Shown here piece by piece: positions 8,521 through 17,115 of a DNA stretch of 64,000 nucleotides. The translations under genes were made by a program, and so were the position numbers. Source of the DNA: Dechloromonas hankyongensis. GTDB taxonomy: Bacteria > Pseudomonadota > Gammaproteobacteria > Burkholderiales > Rhodocyclaceae. How positions within the stretch are numbered: position 1 is the stretch's first letter; every line of letters begins with the position of its first letter. Below the pieces are notes generated by a model that was not told where the DNA came from, made no database searches, and was given only the letters and a program-made list of their open reading frames with translations. Location of the stretch: NCBI RefSeq assembly GCF_022012295.1, contig NZ_JAKLTN010000001.1, positions 1,711,647 to 1,775,646 of the forward strand, in the 5' to 3' direction.

Positions 8521-8536
8521 TGTCGGAAAGCCTACA
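8521..8536. promoter_or_regulatory. NifA upstream activator site for nifB
   Basis: TGT-CGGAAAGCCT-ACA, a full TGT-N10-ACA NifA site, about 64 nt upstream of the -24 element of the nifB promoter. Confidence 0.85.
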
Positions 8537-8548
8537 GGGGCGCATGTG

Positions 8549-8971
8549 CTATGTGGCAAACAGCGTTCTCAGGTACTTCATCAGTCCGCCGAGAATGGGG
8601 AGCTTCATGTACAGCTCCTCGGCCGCATCCCAGTAGTCGCGGTGATAAATGACCTTGCCGTCGGCAGCGAATTTCAGATGCGATACGCCGCGGATCCGCT
8701 GCATTTCGCTCCGGCCCCACCGGCGGACGCGATAGTGGAAATCCCAGACCAGCATGGCGCCGCTGGCATCGGCGATGCGCTCAGTGACCTCGAAGCGCGG
8801 TGCTTCGACCTGGCGGTACATGTGCGCGAAGATGCCCGCGATGGCCTGGACACCACGTACCTCGTTGAACGGGTCCTTGAAATAGGCGTCGGCGCCGTAG
8901 AACTCCGGAAAGCGTTCCACCGCTTCCGGCGTCAGCTCCTGGAAGAAGGTGATCAGGCGCTCGAGATCCAT
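8549..8971 (-). CDS. NTF2-like (SnoaL-type) protein
   Basis: 140 aa. A small cone-shaped NTF2/SnoaL fold protein: LITFFQELTPEAVERFPEFYGADAYFKDPFNEVRG at the start and DGKVIYHRDYWDAAEELY near the end are typical. It is the last gene of the LitR-linked operon and starts 1 nt after the SDR stop. Members of this subgroup regularly accompany the SDR, DUF3833, MFS and cyclopropane synthase genes; the reaction is not known. Confidence 0.85.
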   Translation of the reverse strand: MDLERLITFFQELTPEAVERFPEFYGADAYFKDPFNEVRGVQAIAGIFAHMYRQVEAPRFEVTERIADASGAMLVWDFHYRVRRWGRSEMQRIRGVSHLKFAADGKVIYHRDYWDAAEELYMKLPILGGLMKYLRTLFAT

Positions 8972-8972
8972 G

Positions 8973-9728
8973 TCAGGCTCCGGTGAAGCGGCGGATGAGC
9001 GGGAAGTACCAGCGGTAGGGCAGCAGCGACAGCAGTTTCAGCACGCGGGTGAAGCGCTTCGGAAAATGAATTTCGAAATGGCCCGTGGCGAAGCCGTCCA
9101 GGGTGGCGCTAGCTGCCTGTTCGGGCGTCAATAGCGCCGGCATGGCGAAATCGTTTTGGGCGGTCAGCCGGGTCTGCACGAAACCGGGGTTGATGACCCA
9201 GACGCCGATGCCGCGCGCTTCCAGATCAAGATGCAGGCATTCGGCAAAGTGGATCAGCGCCGCCTTGCCCGGCCCGTAGCACAACGCCTTGGGCAGCCCG
9301 CGGTAGCCGGCGACGCTGGCCACGAAGGCAATGCCGCCGCCCGGCTTGAGGTCGGGCAGCACGGTGGCGGCCAGGCGCAGCGCGCCGTTGAAATTGACCG
9401 CGATGACCTGCTCGGCACGGGCCAGATCGAACGCATCGGCGCGCATCGGGACGTAGTCGCCGGCCAGATAAATCACCAGATCGACGCCGCCCCAGGCCGC
9501 CAGCAAACTCTGGCGGGCATCGGCCAGTGCGGCCGCATTGGTGGCGTCGCAGGGCAGCAGCAAGGCTTCCTCGATGCCCAGCGCCTGCAACTTGTCGGCA
9601 GAACGCGCCGACAGCGCCAGCCGGGCGCCGCGCCGGGCCAGTTCCGTGGCCAGCGCCGCACCGATCCCACTCGAGGCGCCCACCAGCCACACCCGACGGC
9701 CGGTCCAGCCGGAGATTTTCGGGTTCAT
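8973..9728 (-). CDS. Short-chain dehydrogenase/reductase
   Basis: 251 aa. A classical SDR: cofactor motif GASSGIGAA near residue 17, a strand-4 region ending LVIYLAGDY, catalytic Ser in VASVAGYRG and Tyr/Lys as YGPGK. The C-terminus has a basic, hydrophobic stretch (LKLLSLLPYRWYFPLIRRF) that may associate with the membrane. It is part of the lipid-related operon and probably oxidises or reduces a lipid or quinone-like compound. The substrate is not known. Confidence 0.9.
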   Translation of the reverse strand: MNPKISGWTGRRVWLVGASSGIGAALATELARRGARLALSARSADKLQALGIEEALLLPCDATNAAALADARQSLLAAWGGVDLVIYLAGDYVPMRADAFDLARAEQVIAVNFNGALRLAATVLPDLKPGGGIAFVASVAGYRGLPKALCYGPGKAALIHFAECLHLDLEARGIGVWVINPGFVQTRLTAQNDFAMPALLTPEQAASATLDGFATGHFEIHFPKRFTRVLKLLSLLPYRWYFPLIRRFTGA

Positions 9729-9750
9729 CGCTGCCTCCTTGCCTGCGCTC

Positions 9751-10272
9751 TCAACGCTTGACGAAGGTCAGCGTCACTTCGCCCAGGTTGAAGCCCCATT
9801 TCGACATGTACGAGCGATTCAGCATCACCTTGTCGTCCATCAGGAACATCCAGTCATCGAAATCGACGTGGTAGGTCTTGCCATCTACCGGCAGCGCCAG
9901 CACGTAGCGCCAGCGCAGCGCATTGCCGGCCAGTTCGCCCACCGCCTCGCCGACGACGTCGTCGGCGGTGCCGCGATAGCTGCCGTCAGCCTGGCGCTTC
10001 AGGGTCCATACCCGGCGCGAAGTCGTGCCGTCCGACCACTTGAAATTCTCGTCGAGCACCCCGGTGTCGCCCTCCCATTTGGCGTCGATGACGACGTGGA
10101 AACGCTTCTTCACTTCGCCGGAGCGTCCCTGGAACATGCCCCAGGCGTCCAGCGTGCCGTTCAGGTAGGTCTTCAGGTCGAGGGCGGGCTGTTCGGCCTT
10201 GTACTGCTCGACGCCGGTCGAAGCGCAGGCGGTGAGGCCGAGGGAAAAAAGGGCAGCGGTCAGCAGTTTCAT
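9751..10272 (-). CDS. DUF3833 lipoprotein
   Basis: 173 aa from the ATG at 10272, which overlaps the MFS stop as ATGA. A signal peptide ends in a lipobox (LTACAS), so it should be a lipid-anchored periplasmic protein. The body (FKWSDGTTSRRVWTLKRQADGSYRGTADDVVGEA) matches DUF3833, a beta-rich lipocalin-like family that travels with this operon. The function is unknown. Confidence 0.88.
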   Translation of the reverse strand: MKLLTAALFSLGLTACASTGVEQYKAEQPALDLKTYLNGTLDAWGMFQGRSGEVKKRFHVVIDAKWEGDTGVLDENFKWSDGTTSRRVWTLKRQADGSYRGTADDVVGEAVGELAGNALRWRYVLALPVDGKTYHVDFDDWMFLMDDKVMLNRSYMSKWGFNLGEVTLTFVKR

Positions 10273-11492
10273 GAGCGTATCTCCAGGGAGTTGCGCCAGC
10301 GCCAGAGCAGGCTGGCGGCCAGCAGCTTGAAAGTGAGCGGCAGCAGGGCATAGACGCCGATCAGGGCCGTCTGCCCATGGTCGCTGCCCGGCCGGTAGCC
10401 GAGCACATCGAGCAGCGGCAGGGCCAGCCCGGCGGCCAGCGCCAGGTTGAGCTTGGTGACGAAATTCCAGATACCGAAGCACACCCCGGCCTGCTCCTGC
10501 CGCTCGCCGAGATCGGCCGCAATGGCCGCCGGCAGGGCCAGGTCGGCGCCCAGAGCCAGCCCGGAGGCGAGACAGATGGCCGCAAACGGAAGCAGGTCGC
10601 CCGGGCCGAGCAGGGCGGCCCAGCCGAAGGCCAGCATCGCCACGAGCATGGACAGCGCCCAGACGCGCACCCTGCCAAGGCGCACGGACAGCCTGACCCA
10701 CAGCGGCAGCGAAACGGCACCGGCCACGAAATACAGGGCGAGCAAGGCGCCGCTCTCGGCTACGGCACCCAGCACATCGGCTACGAAGAACAGGAACAGC
10801 GTGGCGGGTAGCGCGGCGGCAATGCCATTCGCCACGAACACCACCAGCAGGCGCACAAACGCCTGGTCAGCCAGCGCTCGGGTGAGGCTGCCCAGCATCC
10901 GCGTGGATGGATGGCGCGGCGTGGTGGCGCCATCCACCGAGGACAGCGTGATGGCGGCTGCCAGCAGCAACAAGGGGGGCAGAACCCATGACAGACGGGC
11001 GGTGCCGACACTCAGGTCATTGGCCAAGATACCCGGCAGGGCTGCGGCGAGGACTACGCCGAGCAGCCCGAATCCTTCGCGTGCCGCGGTCAGCCGGGTC
11101 CGTATTACCGAATCGCCGCCCATGGCCGCGCCCCAGGCCTGATAGGCCACCGAGGCAGCCGAAAAGCCGAGATAGGTCAGCACCAGGGAGGCGATCAGCC
11201 AGGGCGTTACGAGATTCTGCGGCGGGTTGAGCAAAGCGGTGAACCCGAGGGCAAAGGGCAATAGCGCCACCGCCAACATGCGCCGGCGCGGCAGGCGGTC
11301 GGCCAGCCAGCCCAGCCATGGGTCGACGAAGGCGTCGGTCAGGCGAGCGCCGAGCAGGATGGCGCCGAGGATGGCAAGGTCGAGGCCGGTTGTGTCAGCG
11401 TAGTAGCGGGGGATGTGGACATAGATGGGGAGCGCGGCGAAGGCCAGCGGCAGGCCGAGAGCTCCGTAGGCGAAAATCCGGCTCGCGGTCAT
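10269..11492 (-). CDS. MFS transporter (GPH-like)
   Basis: About 407 aa from the ATG at 11492 (MTASRIFAYGALGLPLAFAAL); a GTG at 11537 would add 15 residues and cannot be excluded. Around twelve hydrophobic segments are visible, with loop motifs DPWLGWLADRLPRRR and TRLTAAREGFGLLG as in the glycoside-pentoside-hexuronide/MelB-like branch. It sits in the LitR-linked operon, so it may move a lipid, flippable head group or pigment-like compound rather than a sugar. That is inference from context. Confidence 0.82.
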   Translation of the reverse strand: MTASRIFAYGALGLPLAFAALPIYVHIPRYYADTTGLDLAILGAILLGARLTDAFVDPWLGWLADRLPRRRMLAVALLPFALGFTALLNPPQNLVTPWLIASLVLTYLGFSAASVAYQAWGAAMGGDSVIRTRLTAAREGFGLLGVVLAAALPGILANDLSVGTARLSWVLPPLLLLAAAITLSSVDGATTPRHPSTRMLGSLTRALADQAFVRLLVVFVANGIAAALPATLFLFFVADVLGAVAESGALLALYFVAGAVSLPLWVRLSVRLGRVRVWALSMLVAMLAFGWAALLGPGDLLPFAAICLASGLALGADLALPAAIAADLGERQEQAGVCFGIWNFVTKLNLALAAGLALPLLDVLGYRPGSDHGQTALIGVYALLPLTFKLLAASLLWRWRNSLEIRS

Positions 11493-11552
11493 GGCGCGAA
11501 CACCAGGATGGGGTGCGCCACGCAAGTCAGCGAACACGCCGTGACCATCGCC

Positions 11553-12164
11553 TCACCCGCGACGCAACAGCGCCGCTCTCAAATCCGGCGCACTCGTTCG
11601 CGCATCCAGCCAGATGGCGAAGAAGGCCTCGGCAAAACCGGGCGCCCCGATGGCGCCGATCAGCCGGTCTCCCTGATAAAACCGCGCTCCGCTCGAGCGG
11701 TAGACGCCGAGGATATGATCACCCGGCTTCACGTCCGGGAAAATCCGCTGCAATTGCTCGCCCCATTGGTTGAGCATCACCTCGTCCGCCACGAAAGGAC
11801 GCATTTCCTTGACGCTGGCCTCGGCAATGGCCTTGCCTTCGATGTTGCGTTTGTAGTCGAGACGCAGGGCCAGCGGCGGACGTTGCGGGTCATCGCCGGC
11901 CCATAGGGTGGCCTCATAGACGAGGAATCCGAAACGGCGGAATTCCCCGCTGCCCCAGCGCTTGAGCCCGGCGAGGAGTTCGCTGTTGGCGTGGGCGCTC
12001 TCCGGAAGAACGAGCGCGGGCGCCGAGAGCAGCGCCAGCAGCAAACTGCGGCGTGTATCCGACGCCGGGTGGCTGTTTCCTGACTGCCTGCTGCAGTACT
12101 TCGTTTTGCTGGCATCTTGCAGCGCCCCGGCATTAACGATGAGTGAGTTCGAACTGGACGACAT
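11553..12164 (-). CDS. Chalcone isomerase-like periplasmic protein
   Basis: About 203 aa if the ATG at 12164 is used, overlapping the end of the cyclopropane synthase gene by 32 nt. No start immediately before the hydrophobic export segment (RRSLLLALLSAPALVLPESAHA) is obvious, so the start is uncertain. The mature part (FRRFGFLVYEATLWAG, KEMRPFVADEVMLNQWGEQLQRIFPDVKPGDHI) fits the chalcone isomerase-like fold found beside DUF1365 and cyclopropane synthase genes. Bacterial members probably bind fatty acids; no flavonoid pathway is implied. Confidence 0.78.
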   Translation of the reverse strand: MSSSSNSLIVNAGALQDASKTKYCSRQSGNSHPASDTRRSLLLALLSAPALVLPESAHANSELLAGLKRWGSGEFRRFGFLVYEATLWAGDDPQRPPLALRLDYKRNIEGKAIAEASVKEMRPFVADEVMLNQWGEQLQRIFPDVKPGDHILGVYRSSGARFYQGDRLIGAIGAPGFAEAFFAIWLDARTSAPDLRAALLRRG

Positions 12165-13329
12165 CAATATTCCCGGCCAGGAAGCCGGCCTCGCAATAGC
12201 AGAGATAAAGGCGCCACAGGCGACGGAAGGTTTCATCGAAGCCCAGTTCGGCAATCTGCGGCCAGTTGCTTTCGAAGGCGGCACGCCATTCGGCGAGCGT
12301 GTCCGCATAGTCGGTGCCGAAGGCAAATTCGTCGGTCACCTGCAGGCCTTGCCGTTCGGCGGCCCGGCGGAAGGCGCTGCGCGACGGCAGCATGCCGCCG
12401 GGAAAAATGTATTGCTGGATGAAATCGGTACCATGCCGATAGCTGGCGAACAGGTCGTCGCGGATGGTGATGCTCTGGATCACCGCCTTGCCGCCGCGCT
12501 TCAGCGCGCGGGCGACGGTGGCGAAATAGGTCGGCCACCACTGCTCGCCCACGGCCTCGAACATTTCAATGGAGACGAGGTGGTCGAACTGCTCCGTCGT
12601 ATCGCGATAGTCCTGCAGGCGCAGATCGGCCTGCGGCACGCGACGCTGCGCCCACTCCAACTGTGCGGGCGACAGCGTCAGGCCCGTCACCTTCAGGCCC
12701 TCCTGCACCGCCATTTCGGCGAAGCCGCCCCAGCCGCAGCCGATTTCGAGTACCGTTTCGCCGGCCTGCGCCTGCAGGCGGTCGACGATGCGCCGGTATT
12801 TTGCATGCTGGGCCGCGAGCAGTGAGCCGTCGTCCTGCGGGCGGTACAGCGCGGCCGAATAGCTCATGCTGGGGTCCAGCCACAGGCGGTAAAAATCGTT
12901 GCCCAGGTCGTAGTGGGCCATGATGTTGCGCTTGCTGCCGGTCCGGCTGTTGCGGTTGAACCAGTGGCGCAGGCGCGCCGCCAGCAGTTGCCGCCAGGAA
13001 CCATAGACGGCTCTGGCCAGCACGTCGCGATTGCGGGCCAGCAAGGCGAGCAGCCCGGTGATATCCGATGAATCCCACTGACCGTCGAGATAGGCCTCGG
13101 CCAGCCCGATATCGCCGCGCGCCAGTACGCGGCCGAACATCGCCTCGTCATGGACCTGCAAGGTGATGCCGCGCTCGCCGTTGCCGAACAGCGCGCTGGT
13201 TCCATTCGGCAGGCGGACTTCGAGCAGCCCTCTGGTCAGCTTTTCGAGGAGCGAGAAAACGGTACTGGTGTCGCGGTTCTGCACTTCGTGGCCGCGCAGG
13301 ATCAGGGCCTGATTGACGGTCTGGTTCAT
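12133..13329 (-). CDS. Cyclopropane-fatty-acyl-phospholipid synthase family methyltransferase
   Basis: 398 aa from the ATG at 13329, which overlaps the DUF1365 stop as ATGA. It has SAM-binding VLEIGCGWGG, the preceding MAHYDLGNDFYRLWLDPSMSYS that lines the active site, and YIFPGGMLPS. The enzyme adds a methylene or methyl group from SAM to unsaturated acyl chains of phospholipids. In LitR- or singlet-oxygen-linked operons such enzymes make cyclopropane or furan-type fatty acids; which product is made here is not decidable by eye. Confidence 0.92.
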   Translation of the reverse strand: MNQTVNQALILRGHEVQNRDTSTVFSLLEKLTRGLLEVRLPNGTSALFGNGERGITLQVHDEAMFGRVLARGDIGLAEAYLDGQWDSSDITGLLALLARNRDVLARAVYGSWRQLLAARLRHWFNRNSRTGSKRNIMAHYDLGNDFYRLWLDPSMSYSAALYRPQDDGSLLAAQHAKYRRIVDRLQAQAGETVLEIGCGWGGFAEMAVQEGLKVTGLTLSPAQLEWAQRRVPQADLRLQDYRDTTEQFDHLVSIEMFEAVGEQWWPTYFATVARALKRGGKAVIQSITIRDDLFASYRHGTDFIQQYIFPGGMLPSRSAFRRAAERQGLQVTDEFAFGTDYADTLAEWRAAFESNWPQIAELGFDETFRRLWRLYLCYCEAGFLAGNIDVVQFELTHR

Positions 13330-14090
13330 TTGGTCGATTCCTGTAGGTGGCGGGGAGCGGGATGCGCGCCGCGGAACGGCACGCCCTTTATCCAGAGCTT
13401 GAGCGCCTGCCAGTGGATGCGGGCGATGACGCCCAGCGTCAGGAACGGCATGCGCAAAAAGGCCTTGAGCAAGGCCGCGGCCGACCACGCCTGCGGCTTG
13501 CCGGATATCGAAGTGAGCAGCAGTTCGCCTTCGGCATCGTCGTAATCGATCCGACATAGCTGCTGCGCCCGTGCTAGTTGGAAGCGAAAGCGGTAGCCAC
13601 CCTCGATGTCGTTGAATGGCGAGACGTGGAACCGCTTGTCGGCGTACAGCTCGACCCCATCGGGTAGCGGGTTCCCCTGCCGGTGCAACAGGTAGCTGTG
13701 CGTGCCGCCGAAGGTGTTGTTAACCTGGGCCAGGATGGCGACGAGATTGCCGTTGCGGTCGTGGCAGTACCAGAAGCTGACCGGATTGAAGAGGTAACCG
13801 AGCACGCGCGGGAAGGTCTGCAGCACGATCTCGCCGTCATTGGGCAGGTCATGGTCGGCCAGCAGCTTCTCGATCCACGGCAGCAAGGGACTGCCATCCC
13901 GCGGTCCATGATCCCGACTCTGCAAGCTCAGCACGTTGCTGCGGTCGATGGAGAACAGGGCGCACGCCGCCGCCCGGAGATTGCGCAGCGGTAACTGCAC
14001 ATAAAACACCGGATAGACGAACGCATGGACCACCGGACGCAAGCGCCGATGCATCACGTGGCCGAGGAAGATTCTGGGCTGGGCGTACAT
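13326..14090 (-). CDS. DUF1365 family protein
   Basis: 254 aa. The family hallmarks are present: RIFLGHVMHRRLRPVVHAFVYPVFY at the start, FPRVLGYLFNPVSFWYC in the middle and KRFHVSPFNDIEGGYRF later. DUF1365 proteins are nearly always encoded between an FAD amine oxidase-like gene and a cyclopropane synthase-like gene, as here. They are thought to act in modification of membrane fatty acids. It follows the oxidase by 9 nt. Confidence 0.93.
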   Translation of the reverse strand: MYAQPRIFLGHVMHRRLRPVVHAFVYPVFYVQLPLRNLRAAACALFSIDRSNVLSLQSRDHGPRDGSPLLPWIEKLLADHDLPNDGEIVLQTFPRVLGYLFNPVSFWYCHDRNGNLVAILAQVNNTFGGTHSYLLHRQGNPLPDGVELYADKRFHVSPFNDIEGGYRFRFQLARAQQLCRIDYDDAEGELLLTSISGKPQAWSAAALLKAFLRMPFLTLGVIARIHWQALKLWIKGVPFRGAHPAPRHLQESTK

Positions 14091-14099
14091 GATGCGGCC

Positions 14100-15407
14100 T
14101 CAGGCGCTCTCGGCTTCGCGCGCCAACGCGGCGACGCCACCCTGCCAGGGCGCTTTCACGCCCAGGCCGTTGGCGACGCGTAGCGCGGACTTCAGCCCAT
14201 CCTCGTGGAAACCGTAGCTACCCCAGGCGCCGGCCAGCCAGATGCCCCCTTCACCCTGCACCTCGGCCAGCCGTTCCTGGGCCGCGATGGCCGGGCCGTC
14301 GAAAATCGGGTGGGCATAGTCGAATTCGGCGATGACCCTGGCAGGATCGGGTTCGCGCGCCGGATTCAGCGTCACCACCACCGGCGTTGCGAAGGGCAAC
14401 GGCTGCAATTTGTTGATCAGGTAAGAGACACCGACGGGTTGATCGCCAGGCTCGCCTTGTCCGGCGAAGTAGTTCCACGCCGACCACAGCTTGCGGTCGC
14501 GCGGCAGCAGGGCCGGATCGGTATGCAGTACGGCGCGGTTGGGCTGGTAGCGGATGGCCGATAGCACCTCGCGCTGGCCGTCGCTCGCCGTCATGCCGAG
14601 GATCGCCTTGCTCTGGTCGCTGTGGCAGGCCAGCACGACCTGGTCGAAGCATTCGCTGCCGCCGGCATGAGTCACACGCAAACCCGCCCCTTCGCGGGTC
14701 ACGGCCGTGACCGGGCAAGCGGTACGAACATCGGTGAGCTGGGCAGCGATCTTGCGCACGTACTCGCGACCACCGCCCTTGACGGTACGCCACAGCGGCC
14801 GGTCGAAGACCTGCAGCAAGCCGTGGTTCGAGCAGAAGCGGATGAAGGTGGCGAGCGGCATGTCGAGCATTTGCCCCGTCGGACAGGACCAGATCGCCGC
14901 CGCCATCGGCAGCAGATACCAGTCCGCGAAGGCCCGCGAATAGCCGCCGGCATCAAGAAAGCTGCGCAGACTCTGCCGATCCTCCGGGTGGCTGAGCAGC
15001 CAGGCCGTGCTTTCGCGGTTGAAGCGCAGGATGTCGGAAAGCATCGTCCAGAAGTTGCGCCGCACGAGGTTGCGCTTCTGGCCGAAGATGGTCGCCAGAT
15101 TGCTGCCCGCCCACTCGATATCCGGGTTTTCCAGGCTGACGGCGAAGGACATCTCGGTTTCGACGCTTTCAACGCCGAGAAGCCCAAACAGCGCAATCAG
15201 GTTGGGGTAGGTTTTTTCGTTGAATACGAGAAAGCCGGTATCGACCGGGTGCGTCTTTCCCTCCAGCGTGACGTCTACCGTATTGGTGTGCCCACCCAAG
15301 TACGGGCCGGCTTCGAACAGCGTCACGTCATGCGGACGGGAGAGCAACCAGGCGCTGGCCAGACCGGAGATACCTGCGCCGATGACGGCAATGCGTTGTA
15401 TTTTCAT
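14100..15407 (-). CDS. FAD-dependent amine oxidase-like oxidoreductase
   Basis: 435 aa from the ATG at 15407 (MKIQRIAVIGAGISGLASAWLL); a TTG 9 nt earlier is less likely. The Rossmann motif GAGISGLASA binds FAD, followed by FEAGPYLGGHTNTVDV and a C-terminal WLAGAWGSYGFHEDGLKSAL. This is the first gene of the operon facing litR and belongs to the group found with DUF1365 and cyclopropane synthase. It is probably an acyl-chain desaturase or oxidase (inferred from family context). Confidence 0.9.
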   Translation of the reverse strand: MKIQRIAVIGAGISGLASAWLLSRPHDVTLFEAGPYLGGHTNTVDVTLEGKTHPVDTGFLVFNEKTYPNLIALFGLLGVESVETEMSFAVSLENPDIEWAGSNLATIFGQKRNLVRRNFWTMLSDILRFNRESTAWLLSHPEDRQSLRSFLDAGGYSRAFADWYLLPMAAAIWSCPTGQMLDMPLATFIRFCSNHGLLQVFDRPLWRTVKGGGREYVRKIAAQLTDVRTACPVTAVTREGAGLRVTHAGGSECFDQVVLACHSDQSKAILGMTASDGQREVLSAIRYQPNRAVLHTDPALLPRDRKLWSAWNYFAGQGEPGDQPVGVSYLINKLQPLPFATPVVVTLNPAREPDPARVIAEFDYAHPIFDGPAIAAQERLAEVQGEGGIWLAGAWGSYGFHEDGLKSALRVANGLGVKAPWQGGVAALAREAESA

Positions 15408-15422
15408 AGGGCTCAACCTCTA

Positions 15423-15437
15423 TTTGTCCTAGACAAA
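15423..15437. promoter_or_regulatory. Perfect inverted repeat, probable operator of the LitR-type regulator
   Basis: TTTGTC-CTA-GACAAA, a perfect 6-3-6 palindrome just upstream of the oxidase operon. The same motif recurs next to the regulator gene. The position and repetition suggest binding by the divergently encoded MerR-type protein. Confidence 0.7.
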
Positions 15438-15485
15438 GCGTGCTTTTGTTCGTACAGTAGTGTTCAAAAGAGCACTTGTCAACGG

Positions 15486-15511
15486 TTTGTCTAACATTTG
15501 TTCAGGACAAA
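15486..15511. promoter_or_regulatory. Second operator-like site at the regulator's own start
   Basis: TTTGTT-CAG-GACAAA at 15497-15511 is the 6-3-6 palindrome with one mismatch, and an additional TTTGTC half-site lies at 15486-15491. It covers the ribosome binding region of the MerR gene (ATG at 15514), which suggests autoregulation. Confidence 0.65.
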
Positions 15512-15513
15512 TT

Positions 15514-16416
15514 ATGAATACCCCAAATTTCAGCATTGCCGCCGTCGAGCGTGATACCGGATTGTCGAAGGACGTCCTGCGCATGTGGGAACGGCGCTAC
15601 GGCTTCCCGCTACCCGAGCGCGATACCAACGGCGAACGCGCCTATCCGGCCGAACAGGTCGAGCGGCTACGCTTGGTCAAACGCCTTATGGATCAAGGGC
15701 ATCGCCCCGGAAAGCTGCTGGCGCTACCGGCTGACGAACTGGCCATGCTGGCGCCGCGGCATGCCCGCCTGGCGCGGGTCGAAGCCGCCACGGTCGATAC
15801 GCAGGGCCTGGAGGAATTGCTGGCGCTGATCAAACAGCACGACGCCAACGGCTACCTGCAGGCGCTGCAGCAACGTCTCGTGCGCCACGGCCTGCAGCGT
15901 TTTGTCCAGGACGTCGTGGCGCCCCTCACCCAGCGCGTCGGCGATGCCTGGGAGGATGGCCGCATCGCGGTCTTCGAAGAACACCTGTTTTCGGAATTGA
16001 CCAAAAGGGTATTGCGACAGGCCATCGCCGTCCTGCCATCGGGTGTCGGTACGCCTCGCGTCTTGCTGACCAGCGTTCCTGACGAGCAACATTTGCTCGG
16101 CTTGCTGATGGTGGAAGCGCTATTTGCGCTGGAAGGCGCCGAGTGCATATCCCTCGGTGCACAGACGCCATTGATCGAAATCGGCCATGCCGCTGCGGCG
16201 CACCGGGCCGACATCGTCAGTCTGTCTTTTTCTTCCGCCTTCCCCGCGCGCCAGATTCCCGACTTGCTGCAACAGCTCAGACAACTGCTGCCGTCAACGG
16301 TTGGCTTGTGGGCAGGCGGTGCCGGCGTCCAGCGCCTGTCGCCACCCGCCGGCGTCCGGCTGTTTTTGACACTGGAGCAAGGTTTGCAGGCCTTGTCGGC
16401 GTGGCGGGGCCAGTAG
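15514..16416 (+). CDS. MerR-family regulator with B12-binding light-sensor domain (LitR/CarH type)
   Basis: 300 aa. A MerR helix-turn-helix occupies residues 5-70 (IAAVERDTGLSKDVLRMWERRYGFPLP). The rest is a cobalamin-binding region. The two CarH signatures are intact: W146-x9-E156-H157 (the tryptophan and histidine that cover adenosyl-B12) and E191-x-H193-x2-G196, whose histidine is the lower axial ligand. In CarH/LitR, light breaks the Co-C bond and releases the repressor from DNA. It is divergent from the lipid operon and flanked by two similar palindromes. Light control here is strongly suggested but not shown. Confidence 0.88.
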   Translation: MNTPNFSIAAVERDTGLSKDVLRMWERRYGFPLPERDTNGERAYPAEQVERLRLVKRLMDQGHRPGKLLALPADELAMLAPRHARLARVEAATVDTQGLEELLALIKQHDANGYLQALQQRLVRHGLQRFVQDVVAPLTQRVGDAWEDGRIAVFEEHLFSELTKRVLRQAIAVLPSGVGTPRVLLTSVPDEQHLLGLLMVEALFALEGAECISLGAQTPLIEIGHAAAAHRADIVSLSFSSAFPARQIPDLLQQLRQLLPSTVGLWAGGAGVQRLSPPAGVRLFLTLEQGLQALSAWRGQ

Positions 16417-16620
16417 TTGTCATGCCCGATTGAACGATTGTTCCGGGGGCGGGGGTTACCGGTAAAAGCTGCAGGACAAGGCCAAATTTGCACGCCAAAT
16501 CCGGTCATCTAGCAGTCGGCGGTGGCAGATGGACGCCATTTGCTGCCTGTGGGCCTGGCGGGAATGCGGCTTGCTCGACGTCGAGAATCAGCATGAACGA
16601 TGTACGAAAGGAGTCCCGCC

Positions 16621-17049
16621 ATGCGTGTAAGTGAAGCAATGACCCGCGACGTCCAAGTCGCCAATCCCAATCAGAGCCTGTATGACGTTGCCCGGATCAT
16701 GGCCGATTGCGACATCGGTTGCCTGCCCGTCGGCGAGAACGACAAGCTGGTCGGCATGATCACCGACCGCGATATCACGGTCCGGGCGATCGCCAAAGGC
16801 AAGGCGGCGGACAGTACCAAAGTGCGCGACGTGATGAGTTCGGACGTCAAATACTGCTACGACGATGCGGAAATCTCGGATGTGGCGCGCAATATGGGCG
16901 ATATCAAGCTGCACCGCCTGCCGGTTGTCGATCACGACAAGCATCTGGTTGGCATCCTGGCTCTGGCCGATGTCGCCAATTGCGAAGGGCCGGGTGACGC
17001 AGGCGTCGCCGTGTGCGGCATTTCCGAACCGCCCGACGTGCTCGGGTGA
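16621..17049 (+). CDS. CBS domain pair protein
   Basis: 142 aa from the ATG at 16621, which has a clear AGGAG 8-9 nt upstream. Two CBS motifs are seen: VSEAMTRDVQVANPNQSLYDVARIMADCDIGCLPV with GMITDRDITVR, and VRDVMSSDVKYCYDDAEISDVARNMGDIKLHRLPV with VGILALADV. Such pairs bind adenine nucleotides and sense energy state. It appears to be monocistronic; its target is unknown. Confidence 0.9.
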   Translation: MRVSEAMTRDVQVANPNQSLYDVARIMADCDIGCLPVGENDKLVGMITDRDITVRAIAKGKAADSTKVRDVMSSDVKYCYDDAEISDVARNMGDIKLHRLPVVDHDKHLVGILALADVANCEGPGDAGVAVCGISEPPDVLG

Positions 17050-17115
17050 AATGCTTTGCGTGTTGCCGGCTGCCGGTTTCGGCAGCTTTGCCGACGAAAA
17101 CCTGCACTCTCCCGC

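Noticed and set aside
9751..10701. N-terminal extension of the DUF3833 gene to 10701
   Set aside because: The extension is out-of-phase MFS sequence; the ATG at 10272 starts a proper lipoprotein signal peptide and overlaps the MFS stop as ATGA.
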